Source of the DNA: UBA6623 sp965217195 | Lineage (GTDB): Bacteria > Acidobacteriota > Terriglobia > Bryobacterales > UBA6623 | DNA: 64,000 nt | Assembly (NCBI GenBank): GCA_965217195.1 | Contig: CBDCHL010000002.1 | Coordinates: forward strand, 434,001 to 498,000 | Direction: 5' to 3' | Shown: piece after piece, positions 53,141 through 62,496 of the stretch | Layout of the letters: each line of letters opens with the position of its first letter | How positions within the stretch are numbered: position 1 is the first letter of the stretch | The notes under the pieces: model-generated | Database searches by the model: none | Told to the model about the DNA's origin: nothing | Seen by the model: only the letters and a program-made list of their open reading frames with translations | Program-made: the position numbers and the translations under genes

Positions 53141-54397
53141 CTGCCTGACGAAAAGCCAAACCGCCTGACCTTATACATCCTGATTGGAATCGTCGCCGCC
53201 GTCCTGTCGGCGCTGCTAGCCCCCGATTTTGCCATGAAGTTCAAAATCGGCGGCGAGGTTTTTCTCCGGCTATTACAGATGATGGTCGTGCCGCTGGTGA
53301 TGGCCAGTGTCATGAGCGGCATCATCGGCTTGGGCGATGTCCGCAAACTCGGTCGCCCCGGCGGATACACCATCCTCTACTACCTCACCACTACCGTCAT
53401 CGCCGTTCTAACCGGCCTTGTGGTTGTAAACGCGATTGAGCCGGGTGTCGGAGCCTTCGACCAACAAACTCTTGAACAGATGACGGCAGACGGCCGCGTC
53501 GACGCCCAACAAGCGGAACCGAGTACCGTCGACGAGGTTTTGCACAATCTCGTGCTAAAGCTCTTCACCGACAACCTCTTCTCCGCCGCCGTTGAAATGG
53601 AACTTCTCCCTCTCATCGCGTTCAGCATCATCTTCGCGGGAATACTGACAACGCTCGGCAGCAAGGTGGATGTGCTCACAACGATGATCGTGCAGATCAA
53701 CGACGGGTTGTTGACATTCGTCATGTTCCTGATGAAGCTCGCGCCGTTCGGTATCTTCTGCCTGGTAGCGGCACGCTTTGGCGAAGCCCAAGCCGAAGGA
53801 CAATTCGACGTGCTGCGACAGACCAGCTGGTACGTCGTGACGGTGCTGACCGGTTTAGCGATTCACGCCGGCATTACCATTCCGCTGATCCTCTGGATCT
53901 TCACCAAACGGAATCCCTATCGGTTTATGTACCAGATGTCTCAAGCCCTGCTGACGGCTTTTTCAACGGCCAGCTCCTCGGCGACGTTGCCGGTTTCGAT
54001 GGAGTGTGCGGTGGACAAGGCGAAGGTTTCCAAGCGTTCCACTGAATTCGTCTTGCCGGTCGGGGCAACGATCAACATGGACGGTACCGCGCTCTACGAA
54101 GCCGCCGCGGCAATCTTTATTGCGCAAGCGGTAGGGTTTGATCTCACACTCTTGCAACAGGTAGTGATTGCGGTAACAGCTACTCTGGCCGCTATCGGCG
54201 CCGCCGGAATCCCCGAAGCGGGACTGGTAACCATGGTGATCGTGCTGAATGCGGTCGGGCTTCCCGTGGAGTATGTCGGTTTGATTCTTTCGGTCGATTG
54301 GTTCCTGGACCGATTCAGAACCGCTGTGAACGCCTTCGGAGATGCTGCCGGCGCCGCTATCGTGGAGCGGAGCTTTACCGCCGCCGGCGACGGATAA
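53141..54397 (+). CDS. Dicarboxylate/amino acid:cation symporter (DAACS), copy 2
   Basis: A 418-residue transporter with the same family motifs as the gene at 42143: 'STASSSATLPVSME', 'GATINMDGTALYEAA' and 'GAAGIPEAG'. The first ATG in frame (53234) would remove TM1. In-frame CTG 53141 lies six bases after AGGAG and directly follows an in-frame stop, and it gives exactly the 418 residues of the paralogue, so CTG is proposed as the start. It imports dicarboxylates or acidic amino acids. It follows the VOC gene closely and precedes another VOC gene. Confidence 0.88.
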   Translation: MPDEKPNRLTLYILIGIVAAVLSALLAPDFAMKFKIGGEVFLRLLQMMVVPLVMASVMSGIIGLGDVRKLGRPGGYTILYYLTTTVIAVLTGLVVVNAIEPGVGAFDQQTLEQMTADGRVDAQQAEPSTVDEVLHNLVLKLFTDNLFSAAVEMELLPLIAFSIIFAGILTTLGSKVDVLTTMIVQINDGLLTFVMFLMKLAPFGIFCLVAARFGEAQAEGQFDVLRQTSWYVVTVLTGLAIHAGITIPLILWIFTKRNPYRFMYQMSQALLTAFSTASSSATLPVSMECAVDKAKVSKRSTEFVLPVGATINMDGTALYEAAAAIFIAQAVGFDLTLLQQVVIAVTATLAAIGAAGIPEAGLVTMVIVLNAVGLPVEYVGLILSVDWFLDRFRTAVNAFGDAAGAAIVERSFTAAGDG

Positions 54398-54453
54398 TCG
54401 GTTGTCGCCAACCTGTAGTTACACCGGCCTTGTATCCCGAAATTGAGGCATCG

Positions 54454-54981
54454 ATGCGAAACTTCCTACGACGCGGATTCATCCGAAAGCTCGCCAAATC
54501 GGGAGTCGGCGCCTTTGTCGTCGCGCGTTTCTTCGGAAGCGGACCCCGCCGCGCTCGCGCACAGCAAACCGGCGGTCGCATCAGCGGGTTCGATCACGTT
54601 GCCGTCCCCATGCGGAACACCGAAGCAATGATCCCTTTCTATCGCACCCTCGGATTTCAAGTGAACGAAGGCGCGCGGATTTGCTCGGTCCATTTCGGAG
54701 ACCACAAGATCAACTTCCACCGCCCCGCGTTTTGGCAGAGCGACTCCTTCACCCTGCGCGCCCCGGCAGCCCAGCCCCCGTGCGGTGACTTCTGCTTCGT
54801 CTGGGATGGTTCGGCGGACTCGCTGACAGCTACGCTCGACCGCGCCGGAGCAAAGATCATCGAAGGGCCGGTCGAGCGACAAGGCGGCCGCAACGGCGGC
54901 GCGGATCGCGGCACCAGCCGTTACGTACGTGACCCCGACGGCAACCTCCTCGAGTTCATCGTCTACGGAACGCCGATGTAA
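54454..54981 (+). CDS. Exported VOC-family protein with Tat-like signal
   Basis: A 175-residue protein. The N-terminus has Arg pairs ('RNFLRRGFIRKLAKSG') before a hydrophobic stretch, suggestive of a twin-arginine signal, but not the exact consensus. The mature part is a single VOC domain: 'GFDHVAVPMRNTEAMIPFYRTLGFQV', 'YVRDPDGNLLEFIVYG'. VOC proteins include glyoxalases and ring-cleaving dioxygenases. The start at ATG 54454 is supported by the signal. It lies 56 bases after the DAACS symporter gene. Confidence 0.8.
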   Translation: MRNFLRRGFIRKLAKSGVGAFVVARFFGSGPRRARAQQTGGRISGFDHVAVPMRNTEAMIPFYRTLGFQVNEGARICSVHFGDHKINFHRPAFWQSDSFTLRAPAAQPPCGDFCFVWDGSADSLTATLDRAGAKIIEGPVERQGGRNGGADRGTSRYVRDPDGNLLEFIVYGTPM

Positions 54982-55110
54982 ACAGGGCTGCCAACGCGTG
55001 TACGACATAAACGGTGGACCGTGAATTCGGCGCGTTCTTCATACCGCCGAACGACTGGGGACGGCGGTTGCGATCGTGTACACTGTGAGGTCCCGTCGTA
55101 AGGGGTCTCC

Positions 55111-56361
55111 ATGGAATCGACGAAGAAGGGCTTTTACGGGCCTTGGATTATTGCCGCCTGTTTTGTGACCTTCGGGCTGTCGACCGGCTTTCCGTACTAC
55201 AACATCGCGTTCTTTTTCGACTACTTCCGCGACGACCATAGCTGGACGATCGAGTTGGTCACAATGGGCGCGCCGATTGCGGTCCTATTGACGATTTGGG
55301 CCGGGCCGGTGATTGTGCCGCGCACAAGCCCCCGCAAGTTGATTCTGATCGGGACCGGACTGACTTTCGTTGCCTTTCAGTGGTTTGCGGTCCTTGGCGG
55401 GTCGAAGCTGGAGTACTTCGCCGCTTGGTGCCTCTACATGATTGGGTATTTCCTGGCCGGCCCGGTACCCCATCAGATCATCATTTCCAACTGGTACAAG
55501 GAAAAGCGCGGTACGGCGATGGGCATTACCTATGTCGGTGTCGCCGTGATTGGTGCGATCGGCACCAAGCTGGGCCCCTGGCTGGCGGCACAACTCCCTT
55601 ACACCGAAGCGCTGCGAATTATGGGCTTTCTGCTGCTGCTCGCCTGGCCGCTGGCGCTTTTCGTCATCAAGGATAAACCCTCGGACGTGGGGCAGCTTCC
55701 CGATGGGAAAGGAAGCCCCGAAGGGATCACCGAGGCGCCCGCCGCCGCGCCGGCCAAGAGTTTTTCGACCCTGATGGGCAAGAAGGCGTTTTGGTTGTTG
55801 CTGGTCGGAAGCGCCGCTTCGATCGGTTCGATTGCCGCGGTGAATTTCCACATGAAGTTCGTTTTCGAGGAGCAGGGCTTCACCGACCAGGGTGCGCGTA
55901 ACGCGATCTGGAGTACAGCGTCTTTCTGGATCTTGTGGTCGAGCATTGGCGGGCGACTTTTGGCGGGGTTTCTGTCGGATAAGCTGCCCCGTAAGTACGT
56001 GATGCTGGTTACTTACCTGATTGTGGCGGCGGCGATTCCCGCGCTATTTCTGGTGCGCCCGGAGAACATCGGGTTGGTGTATTTATTCGCATTGGTTTTC
56101 GGCTTTGCAATGGGTGCGGACTACATGTTGATTCCTCTCATGGCGGCCGATCAATTCGGGCTTTCGAGTCTGCCGCGGGCGATGTCGGCCATCTTGCCGA
56201 GCGATACGATTCTCCAGTTTTGGCTACCCCGTTTTGTGTCCACTCTGCGCACGGCCTGGGGAGGCTACGGCAGTGCTTTGTGGGCGGTCTTCGGGACGGC
56301 GTTCCTGGGAGCCATCGCGATCGCCTTGCTGCCGCGGCATAGTCCCAAAGAAGAAACGTAA
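55111..56361 (+). CDS. MFS transporter (OFA/monocarboxylate-like)
   Basis: A 416-residue 12-TM major facilitator. It starts 'GPWIIAACFVTFGLSTGFPYYNIAFFF', which resembles the oxalate/formate and monocarboxylate transporter group, and has 'GRLLAGFLSDKLPRKYVM' as the second half-signature. Probably carries a small organic acid. AAGGGG lies six bases before ATG 55111. A repeat family A copy follows about 80 bases after its stop. Confidence 0.9.
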   Translation: MESTKKGFYGPWIIAACFVTFGLSTGFPYYNIAFFFDYFRDDHSWTIELVTMGAPIAVLLTIWAGPVIVPRTSPRKLILIGTGLTFVAFQWFAVLGGSKLEYFAAWCLYMIGYFLAGPVPHQIIISNWYKEKRGTAMGITYVGVAVIGAIGTKLGPWLAAQLPYTEALRIMGFLLLLAWPLALFVIKDKPSDVGQLPDGKGSPEGITEAPAAAPAKSFSTLMGKKAFWLLLVGSAASIGSIAAVNFHMKFVFEEQGFTDQGARNAIWSTASFWILWSSIGGRLLAGFLSDKLPRKYVMLVTYLIVAAAIPALFLVRPENIGLVYLFALVFGFAMGADYMLIPLMAADQFGLSSLPRAMSAILPSDTILQFWLPRFVSTLRTAWGGYGSALWAVFGTAFLGAIAIALLPRHSPKEET

Positions 56362-56441
56362 AAGTGGTGAAAAAACCCGCCTCGGCCGCTCTTTCGAGCG
56401 GGTTCGGTATTACGTTGCGCCTGCCGAGACCACGAGTAACT

Positions 56442-56545
56442 CCAGCCGCGAAGCGGCGGTAGGAATATAACCTAGGGTGGAGCTGGAACGGCGGCACCCT
56501 AGGAAACGGACCTACGGGATTGAGCCCTGAAGGGGCGACAGGAAA
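56442..56545 (-). repeat. Repeat family A, copy 5
   Basis: Reads AGCCGCGAAGCGGCGGTAGG, then ATATAACCTAGGGTGGAGCT, GGAACGGCGGCACCCTAGG and GAGCCCTGAAGGGGCGACAGG. All three hairpins can form. It lies between the MFS transporter gene and dapF and could serve as a transcript end. Confidence 0.85.
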
Positions 56546-56645
56546 TATTGCTTTTCACGCTTGTTTCACGGCTGAGTCAACACGCTACGAGGGGCCGGTA
56601 GCGCCGGTTCGCAAGGGCTTATCGGGATAGCGATCACCTCACGCT

Positions 56646-57464
56646 ATGGCGATTCCTTTCACCAAGGCCCAGGCGGTCGGGAATGATTTCTTGATCGTCG
56701 AGGAAGCGGCCCTGCGTGCCGTCGGCATTACCGAGGCCCGTTACGCCGACCTCTCGCGGCGTATCTGCGATCGGCATTGGGGCGTCGGCGCCGACGGTCT
56801 TGAGATTCTCCTCGAAGGACCCACCGAAGACGCCGACCGCGCGATCCGCATCTTCAATTCCGACGGCAGCGAGGCGGAGATCTCGGGCAACGGCACGCGG
56901 TGCGTGGCGGCCGTGCTATTGGAGTCGGGCGAGGTCTCGGAGTCGTTGCGGATCGCGACGCGGGCAGGAGTGAAGGCTTTGCGTTTGCTTCAGCGCGATG
57001 CCCGGCGGTTTCAGTTTGAGATGTCGATGGGGCGTCCTCGGTACCGGGACGACGAGGTCGGCTGTGCACTGGAAACTTCACTAGGGCGGAGGACGGCCAC
57101 TATCGTCGATGTCGGCAATCCCCAATGTGTTTTCTTGGTTGACGATTTCGACTGGGACTGGCGCTCACTGGGTCGAGAGATAGAAACGCATTCCCGCTTT
57201 CCCGATCGCACTAATGTTTCCTTTGTCAAAATCGTCGATCGCCACACGATCGAGGTTAGGTTTTGGGAGCGTGGTGTGGGTGAAACCGCCAGTTCGGGGA
57301 CGGGTTCAACAGCGGCAACGGTTGCGGCCGTCCTATCGGGGCAGTGCGAAAGCCCCGTCCGGGTGCTGACGACCGCGGGCGATTTGGAGCTTCGCTGGGA
57401 AGACGACGTCGTTTTGGCCGGACCGGCGGAAATCGTGTTTCGTGGCGAGTATTGGGCCGGCTGA
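56646..57464 (+). CDS. dapF: Diaminopimelate epimerase homologue with second catalytic Cys replaced
   Basis: A 272-residue DapF-family protein with two symmetrical halves. The first active-site Cys (Cys86 in 'SGNGTRCVAA') is present. The second motif, normally ACGTG, reads SSGTG, so Ser217 replaces the general-base/acid Cys ('GVGETASSGTGSTAA'). Substrate-binding 'FNSDGSEAE' and 'GNPQCVFLV' are kept. DapF interconverts LL- and meso-diaminopimelate for lysine and peptidoglycan. With Ser in place of Cys the activity may be lower or the substrate different. It leads a plus-strand cluster with glcF and an aminotransferase. Confidence 0.85.
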   Translation: MAIPFTKAQAVGNDFLIVEEAALRAVGITEARYADLSRRICDRHWGVGADGLEILLEGPTEDADRAIRIFNSDGSEAEISGNGTRCVAAVLLESGEVSESLRIATRAGVKALRLLQRDARRFQFEMSMGRPRYRDDEVGCALETSLGRRTATIVDVGNPQCVFLVDDFDWDWRSLGREIETHSRFPDRTNVSFVKIVDRHTIEVRFWERGVGETASSGTGSTAATVAAVLSGQCESPVRVLTTAGDLELRWEDDVVLAGPAEIVFRGEYWAG

Positions 57465-57594
57465 ATAGAAACGATCGGGAATCCGCCGGTCAACTAGTCA
57501 GCCCGCTGCCGTGTCCAATGTAGGGCGAGACTGCGCGCCGCTTCAGCTAAACTAAGCCTCTTAGGATGGGTTCCAGCCTCAAAGGTTCGTGCTA

Positions 57595-58911
57595 GTGGCC
57601 GCGACGACCCCTATCCCCGACGTATCTCTGCTCGATAAGCCGCAGCAGCGCGATTTGGACAAGTGCGTTCACTGCGGGCTCTGCCTCAACGCGTGCCCGA
57701 CTTACCGCGAGTTGGGTGTTGAGATGGACTCCCCGCGTGGACGCATCTATCAAATGGTCCAAGTCGCCGAAGGGAAGATGGAGATCAACGACGATTACGT
57801 CGAGCACATTGATCTCTGCCTGGCGTGCCGCGCCTGTGAGACCGCATGTCCTTCGGGCGTGCAGTACGGGCGTTTGGTCGAGGCGGCGCGGGCGGAAATC
57901 GCGACACACAGCAGGCCTCCTCTGTTGAAGCGGTTCGTGCAATGGCTGGTTTTCAGGCATCTGCTAACGACTCCGGCGCTGCTGAAGATCGCCGGGTACA
58001 TGACTTATTTCTATCAGCGGTCCGGCTTGCAGGCGGTGGTCCGTAAGACGGGGGTTCTTGATGCGTTGGGTCGGATCGGACAGCTCGAACGCCTGTCCCC
58101 TGATGCGGAACCACCTTTCTATTTCGACCAAATCGGCAAGGTTTTTCCTGCCGATGGAGAAACCAAACACCGGGTGGCTTTTTTGGCCGGCTGCATCGCC
58201 AACATTTCGTTTGCGCGGTTGAACGAAGCGACCGTTCGGGTGCTGCAACGCAACGGTTGCGAAGTCACCGTGGCGGCGGGGCAAGGCTGTTGCGGGGCGT
58301 TGCATGTTCACGCGGGGTTGCGCGAGATGGGCCGCCAACAGGCGTTGCAAAATATCGAGGCGCTGGAGGGAGGCGATTACGACGCTTACATCACGAATGC
58401 GGCGGGCTGCGGGTCGGTTCTCAAGGAATACCATGAACTTTTCGAACATGATCCTGCTCAACATGAGCGGGCCAAGGCCTTTTCCTCGAAGGTCAAGGAC
58501 GTTAGCGAATTTCTCGCCGGCATTGAGTTCAATCGCGATTTGGGCGCCCTGCCGATTACAGTGACCTACCAGGACTCCTGCCACCTGCTGCACGGGCAGA
58601 AGGTGCGGCAACAGCCGAGAGAAATGCTGGCGGCCATTCCCGAACTGCGATTCAAGGAATTACCTTTCAGTGAAATTTGTTGCGGCAGCGCCGGTGTCTA
58701 CAACGTCGAGCACACCGAGATGTCGATGAGCCTGCTCGAAAAAAAGATGGAGATGGTACGACTCACCGGTGCCGAGACGATCGCGACGGCGAATCCGGGA
58801 TGCTTGCTGCAAATGCGCGCCGGCTCGGAGCTGTTCGGCGGCGGCCGGCGGGTGGTGCATGTGGTCGAATTGCTCGACGAGGCCTATCAGAAAGCGGCGA
58901 GACACGCTTAG
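57595..58911 (+). CDS. glcF: Glycolate oxidase iron-sulfur subunit-like protein
   Basis: A 438-residue GlcF-type protein. Two [4Fe-4S] motifs of ferredoxin type are in the first third: 'CVHCGLCLNACPTY' and 'CLACRACETACPSGV'. Two CCG-type domains follow ('GCCGALHVHAG' region and 'ICCGSAGVYN'). In the GlcDEF complex this subunit passes electrons from the flavin subunits to the membrane. Neither glcD nor glcE is adjacent. GTG 57595 is favoured because AAAGG lies nine bases before it; GTG 57589 is an alternative. Confidence 0.9.
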   Translation: MAATTPIPDVSLLDKPQQRDLDKCVHCGLCLNACPTYRELGVEMDSPRGRIYQMVQVAEGKMEINDDYVEHIDLCLACRACETACPSGVQYGRLVEAARAEIATHSRPPLLKRFVQWLVFRHLLTTPALLKIAGYMTYFYQRSGLQAVVRKTGVLDALGRIGQLERLSPDAEPPFYFDQIGKVFPADGETKHRVAFLAGCIANISFARLNEATVRVLQRNGCEVTVAAGQGCCGALHVHAGLREMGRQQALQNIEALEGGDYDAYITNAAGCGSVLKEYHELFEHDPAQHERAKAFSSKVKDVSEFLAGIEFNRDLGALPITVTYQDSCHLLHGQKVRQQPREMLAAIPELRFKELPFSEICCGSAGVYNVEHTEMSMSLLEKKMEMVRLTGAETIATANPGCLLQMRAGSELFGGGRRVVHVVELLDEAYQKAARHA

Positions 58912-58945
58912 CCATAGAGCTCCTGAACGACTGAGCGGTGATCGG

Positions 58946-60328
58946 ATGTCGGAAAGTCACGACACAGCCGAGGCGTATGCGGCCAAGAGACCGAAATCGG
59001 CGGCTTGGTTTGAGCGCGCCGCACAGGTTCTCGGCGGCAAGGTAGGTCACGACCTGCGCTACTTCGAACCCGTTCCTCTCTGCATCGAACGAGGCGAGGG
59101 CGGCCGCAAATGGGATGTTGACGGTAATGAGTACGTCGATCTTCTAATGGGCAACGGGGCCTTGCTGCTGGGCCACGCTGACGCCGACGTTCTAGCAGCC
59201 ATCGCGGATGCGGCCCCGCTCGGCACGCACTTCGGCAACGACCACCCGCTGCACATTGAATGGGCGGAACTGGTTCAGAAGTTGGTGCCGTCGGCCGAGC
59301 GAGTTCGGTTCGTCAACTCCGGCACCGAGGCGACTCTGTTGGCGATACGGCTTGCACGGGCTTTTACGAGACGCAATAAGCTGCTGCGTTTCGAAGGTCA
59401 CTTCCACGGCTGGCACGATGCCGTTGTGCATGGCTTCCAGCCTCCCTTTGACGCCGACGGGTCGCTGGGCGTACCCCCGAGCGTGAAAGAAGACATGGTT
59501 GCGATCCCTGACGGCGTCTTACAGAGGGTCGACGACGTGCTCGCCCGCGAAAAGGACATTGCCGCTGCGATCATTGAGCCTTCCGGGGCGTCTTGGGGGC
59601 GGGTACCGATTGATCCTGAGTTCTTGCGAGGCCTGCGGGAAATTACAGCGCGCCGGGGGGTTGCCCTCATTTTTGACGAGGTCGTTACAGGATTCCGATT
59701 CAGTCCGGGCGGCGCCCAGGAGCTATACCAGGTTATTCCTGATCTCTCCTGCTTCGCGAAAGTTTTGGCCGGCGGCATGCCGGGAGGCGCGCTGGTCGGG
59801 CGCGCGGACATGATGGAGTTGTTCGACCACACCGGCGATGCTCGACATGATCGATTTGAGCGCGTGACCCACCTTGGGACCTTCAACGCCGCGCCGCTAT
59901 CGGCCGCCGCCGGGATCGCGGTCCTCAAACGCGTCGCCGCCGGGGAGGCCATAGAAAAGGCCAACGCGATCACCAAGCGGCTGCGCGCGGCGTGGGAAGA
60001 AGTTCTCGAGAAGCACGGCGTCGCCGGCTATGTTTACGGGACCTGTTCCACTTTCCACGTCTACTTCGAGACAGACCTTCCAAGAGTTCAAGCGGCCTCC
60101 ACCCGCAAGCACCTTCACACAACCGATGCCAAGCGCCTTAAGGGTATGCCCGGGGCGTTGATTCATGACTACCAACTCCATCTGCGCCACCACGGTGTCG
60201 ACAACATGAGCTCTACAGGAGGAGTTCTTTCAGCGGGCCACACGGACCGAGACGTCGAGGACGCCACCGAAGCCTTCCAGAAGACCGTTGCGGCGTTGCT
60301 GGAGAAGGGCTTGATTTACAAGCTCTAG
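58946..60328 (+). CDS. Class III PLP-dependent aminotransferase (HemL-like)
   Basis: A 460-residue fold-type I enzyme of the glutamate-1-semialdehyde/acetylornithine aminotransferase group. 'FVNSGTEATLLAIRLARAFT', 'KLLRFEGHFHGWHD', 'ALIFDEVVTGFR' (PLP-binding Asp) and 'SCFAKVLAGGMPGGALVGR' (Schiff-base Lys) are present. HemL is about 430 residues; this one is longer and has no hem neighbours, so a role in amino-sugar or amino-acid metabolism is equally possible. ATG 58946 is chosen; the open frame from 58769 overlaps glcF. It begins 34 bases after glcF. Confidence 0.9.
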   Translation: MSESHDTAEAYAAKRPKSAAWFERAAQVLGGKVGHDLRYFEPVPLCIERGEGGRKWDVDGNEYVDLLMGNGALLLGHADADVLAAIADAAPLGTHFGNDHPLHIEWAELVQKLVPSAERVRFVNSGTEATLLAIRLARAFTRRNKLLRFEGHFHGWHDAVVHGFQPPFDADGSLGVPPSVKEDMVAIPDGVLQRVDDVLAREKDIAAAIIEPSGASWGRVPIDPEFLRGLREITARRGVALIFDEVVTGFRFSPGGAQELYQVIPDLSCFAKVLAGGMPGGALVGRADMMELFDHTGDARHDRFERVTHLGTFNAAPLSAAAGIAVLKRVAAGEAIEKANAITKRLRAAWEEVLEKHGVAGYVYGTCSTFHVYFETDLPRVQAASTRKHLHTTDAKRLKGMPGALIHDYQLHLRHHGVDNMSSTGGVLSAGHTDRDVEDATEAFQKTVAALLEKGLIYKL

Positions 60329-60527
60329 ATCGAGCAAGCGTGACTTGGACTGCCTTTTTTGGAGAGGCTTCGTCACATGGGATGGTTCGATCAGGAATAC
60401 GAGAACCATCGACAGAAGCAGAATGCCACGGGTCCCGAACAACATCTTCTTGTATTCTCGGTCAAAGAGTCTTGCTCGACAACCTTTCCCTATAAGCTGC
60501 TCTCCGTTTTCAAACCGACAACAATGT

Positions 60528-60848
60528 TCACCTGATCCGCACGACAGAGCCTTTCGCGGCGGACTCCTCGGCGGCCAAGCACGCGCGCACCGCTTCCAGG
60601 GCCTCTTCGGGCGTGACGGTCTCGGGCTTGTTACCCGCGAGCAGGCAGTTCGCGAAGTACGCAAGTTCCTCGCGTAGAGCCCCCGAGGGTACTCCGTGCG
60701 AAAGCGGCCAGTAGGTCGTGTCGGGAGAACGCCAGCCGTCGTGTGCACAGGGCGAACAATTCTACCTGGGGCAGATCGAAAAGCGCTTCGCAATGCTTCT
60801 CACCAAACCAACCGAGGCCGATCACGCCGAACTTGATGCGTTTCACAT
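60528..60848 (-). pseudogene. Collapsed Gfo/Idh/MocA-family oxidoreductase remnant
   Basis: ATG 60848 opens the family's Rossmann N-terminus ('KRIKFGVIGLGWFGEKHCEA', about 37 residues). Shortly after, the frame loses similarity. A different frame (60734-60528) holds a typical family C-terminus, 'GALREELAYFANCLLAGNKP' and 'VTPEEALEAVRACLAAEESA', ending at TGA 60528. The middle of the gene, normally more than 200 residues with the substrate site, is missing, and the two ends are out of frame. It is a deletion remnant of an NAD(P)-dependent sugar-type oxidoreductase. Confidence 0.8.
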
Positions 60849-61063
60849 GATCCCCTTTCCGCCGCCGAAACGCGCCATCCCTCCTAACGCTTGTGGCGGG
60901 TCCCCGCGTTCTTGGACACCACGCCCTCCCGAACTCACGACGATGCAATATTGTAGCCCGGCCCCTACCGTTTGACAGGCCGAGCCGGTTGCTTGGCGTC
61001 CTCCGGTTCTTTCGACCTGAGGCCTAGTAGAATAGTGCACGTCCGGATCCGGGAGGTCTCTCT

Positions 61064-61996
61064 ATGAAGTCGATTCCGCTGCGCACCGCGACACCCGAGG
61101 ACCGTGCCGAGATTGCGGAGCTGATTTATGCGTCCACCAATGCCTGGTACCAGCTTCGCGGGATGCCACAGATCTTCTCGGGTGGGCCGGAGACAACCGA
61201 AGTGTTCTGCGAGGTCTACGATGCGCTCGAACCAGGATGCTGTGTGGTAGCGGAGAACCCGCGTACGGGTCGCTTGATGGGATCGTGCTTTTACCATCCG
61301 AGGCCGCAACACGTTTCGCTCGGGATCATGAACGTGCACCCGAACTACTTTGGCCGCGGCGTTGCCAGGGCGCTGCTCGACTACATCATCGACTACACGA
61401 ACCGCCACGGCTATAAGGCTCTTCGGTTAACGCAAAGCGCCTTGAATCTCGATTCCTTTTCGCTCTACAACAGCGCGGGGTTTGTGCCGCGCTGCGCCTA
61501 TCAGGACATGATGCTTCAGGTCCCGGAAGGCGGCCTGAGTACGAGCCTTCCCGGCTTGGAACACGTCCGTGACGCAATGCCCGACGACGTGTCCGCCCTG
61601 GTCGACCTGGAGCTGTCGGTCAGCGGCATCAGCCGCGAGACCGACTACCGTTTCTGCATCAAGAACGAACAGGGGTTCTGGCACGTCTCGGTCTACGAAA
61701 TCTCGGCAGGCAAGATCGAGGGTTTCCTGATCTCTTCAGGCCATCCAGCCTTCAACATGCTTGGCCCGGGTGTTGCCCGCACGGAAGCGCAGGCAATGGC
61801 TTTGATTTACAAGGAACTCGATCAATACCGGGGGCGATCGCCGGTCACACTGGTACCCATGGAGAAAACGGGGCTCGTAAGACAAATGTACGAGTGGGGA
61901 GCGAGGAATGTAGAGCTGCACTTCTGCCAAGTGCGCGGCGAGTTTCAGCCATTTGCGGGTGTCAATCTGCCCACCTTCTTCCCCGAGACCGGGTAA
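61064..61996 (+). CDS. Double GNAT-type acetyltransferase
   Basis: A 310-residue protein. The first half is a GNAT domain with the acetyl-CoA motif 'VHPNYFGRGVARALLDYI' and 'LNLDSFSLYNSAGFVPR'. The second half looks like a further GNAT fold without a clear acetyl-CoA motif, so it may be structural. A GGGAGG site precedes ATG 61064. The VOC gene follows after 22 bases on the same strand, suggesting one operon. Acceptor substrate unknown. Confidence 0.85.
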   Translation: MKSIPLRTATPEDRAEIAELIYASTNAWYQLRGMPQIFSGGPETTEVFCEVYDALEPGCCVVAENPRTGRLMGSCFYHPRPQHVSLGIMNVHPNYFGRGVARALLDYIIDYTNRHGYKALRLTQSALNLDSFSLYNSAGFVPRCAYQDMMLQVPEGGLSTSLPGLEHVRDAMPDDVSALVDLELSVSGISRETDYRFCIKNEQGFWHVSVYEISAGKIEGFLISSGHPAFNMLGPGVARTEAQAMALIYKELDQYRGRSPVTLVPMEKTGLVRQMYEWGARNVELHFCQVRGEFQPFAGVNLPTFFPETG

Positions 61997-62018
61997 CAGC
62001 CGTAACGGAGCCCTAGCC

Positions 62019-62414
62019 ATGAAGGAGTTTGATCACGTCGGAATCGTCACGTCCGAGCCACATGAAGGAGAGAGCTGGGTCGAGCTCAGCAAGGTGTGGG
62101 TGACCAACCCACGACTTCACCCGCAAAGCATCGAGTACATACGCCCGGCCGAGATGCCCGAGGTTGACCCGCGGGACCTGGGGCTGTGGAAGCTCTGGCA
62201 CCTGCCGCACATTGCCTTTCGCGTGGACGATCTAGAGAAGGCGATGGAAGGTGAGGAGGTGATCTTCGGGCCTTTTGAGCCGGGCGAGTTTGGCATTGCC
62301 GTGTTCGTGCACAAGGATGGCGCCGTCGTCGAGTACATCGAATACAGGGACCTGGAGCACTGGTTCGGTGAAAAAACACCCTGGAAGCCGGCCGGGCCCG
62401 CGCCGGAAGAATGA
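62019..62414 (+). CDS. VOC-family protein
   Basis: A 131-residue VOC-like protein ('MKEFDHVGIVTSEP', 'HIAFRVDDLEKAMEGEEVIFGPF', 'GIAVFVHKDGAVVEYIEY'). The metal-binding positions are His6, His and Glu in the second half. Start ATG 62019 agrees with the family N-terminus. Function unknown; the nearby GNAT gene is probably co-transcribed. Confidence 0.82.
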   Translation: MKEFDHVGIVTSEPHEGESWVELSKVWVTNPRLHPQSIEYIRPAEMPEVDPRDLGLWKLWHLPHIAFRVDDLEKAMEGEEVIFGPFEPGEFGIAVFVHKDGAVVEYIEYRDLEHWFGEKTPWKPAGPAPEE

Positions 62415-62496
62415 CACCCGATCACAGCGCCCCGAGTCACAAGCGGTAGATTGTCAGACGATCAACTCGCCATGCGGCAAAGGCCGGTTCTTGAGA

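Noticed and set aside
60230..60527. Hydrophobic minus-strand segment ('RGILLLSMVLVFLIEPS')
   Set aside because: It runs antisense into the aminotransferase gene and has no start signal or family match.
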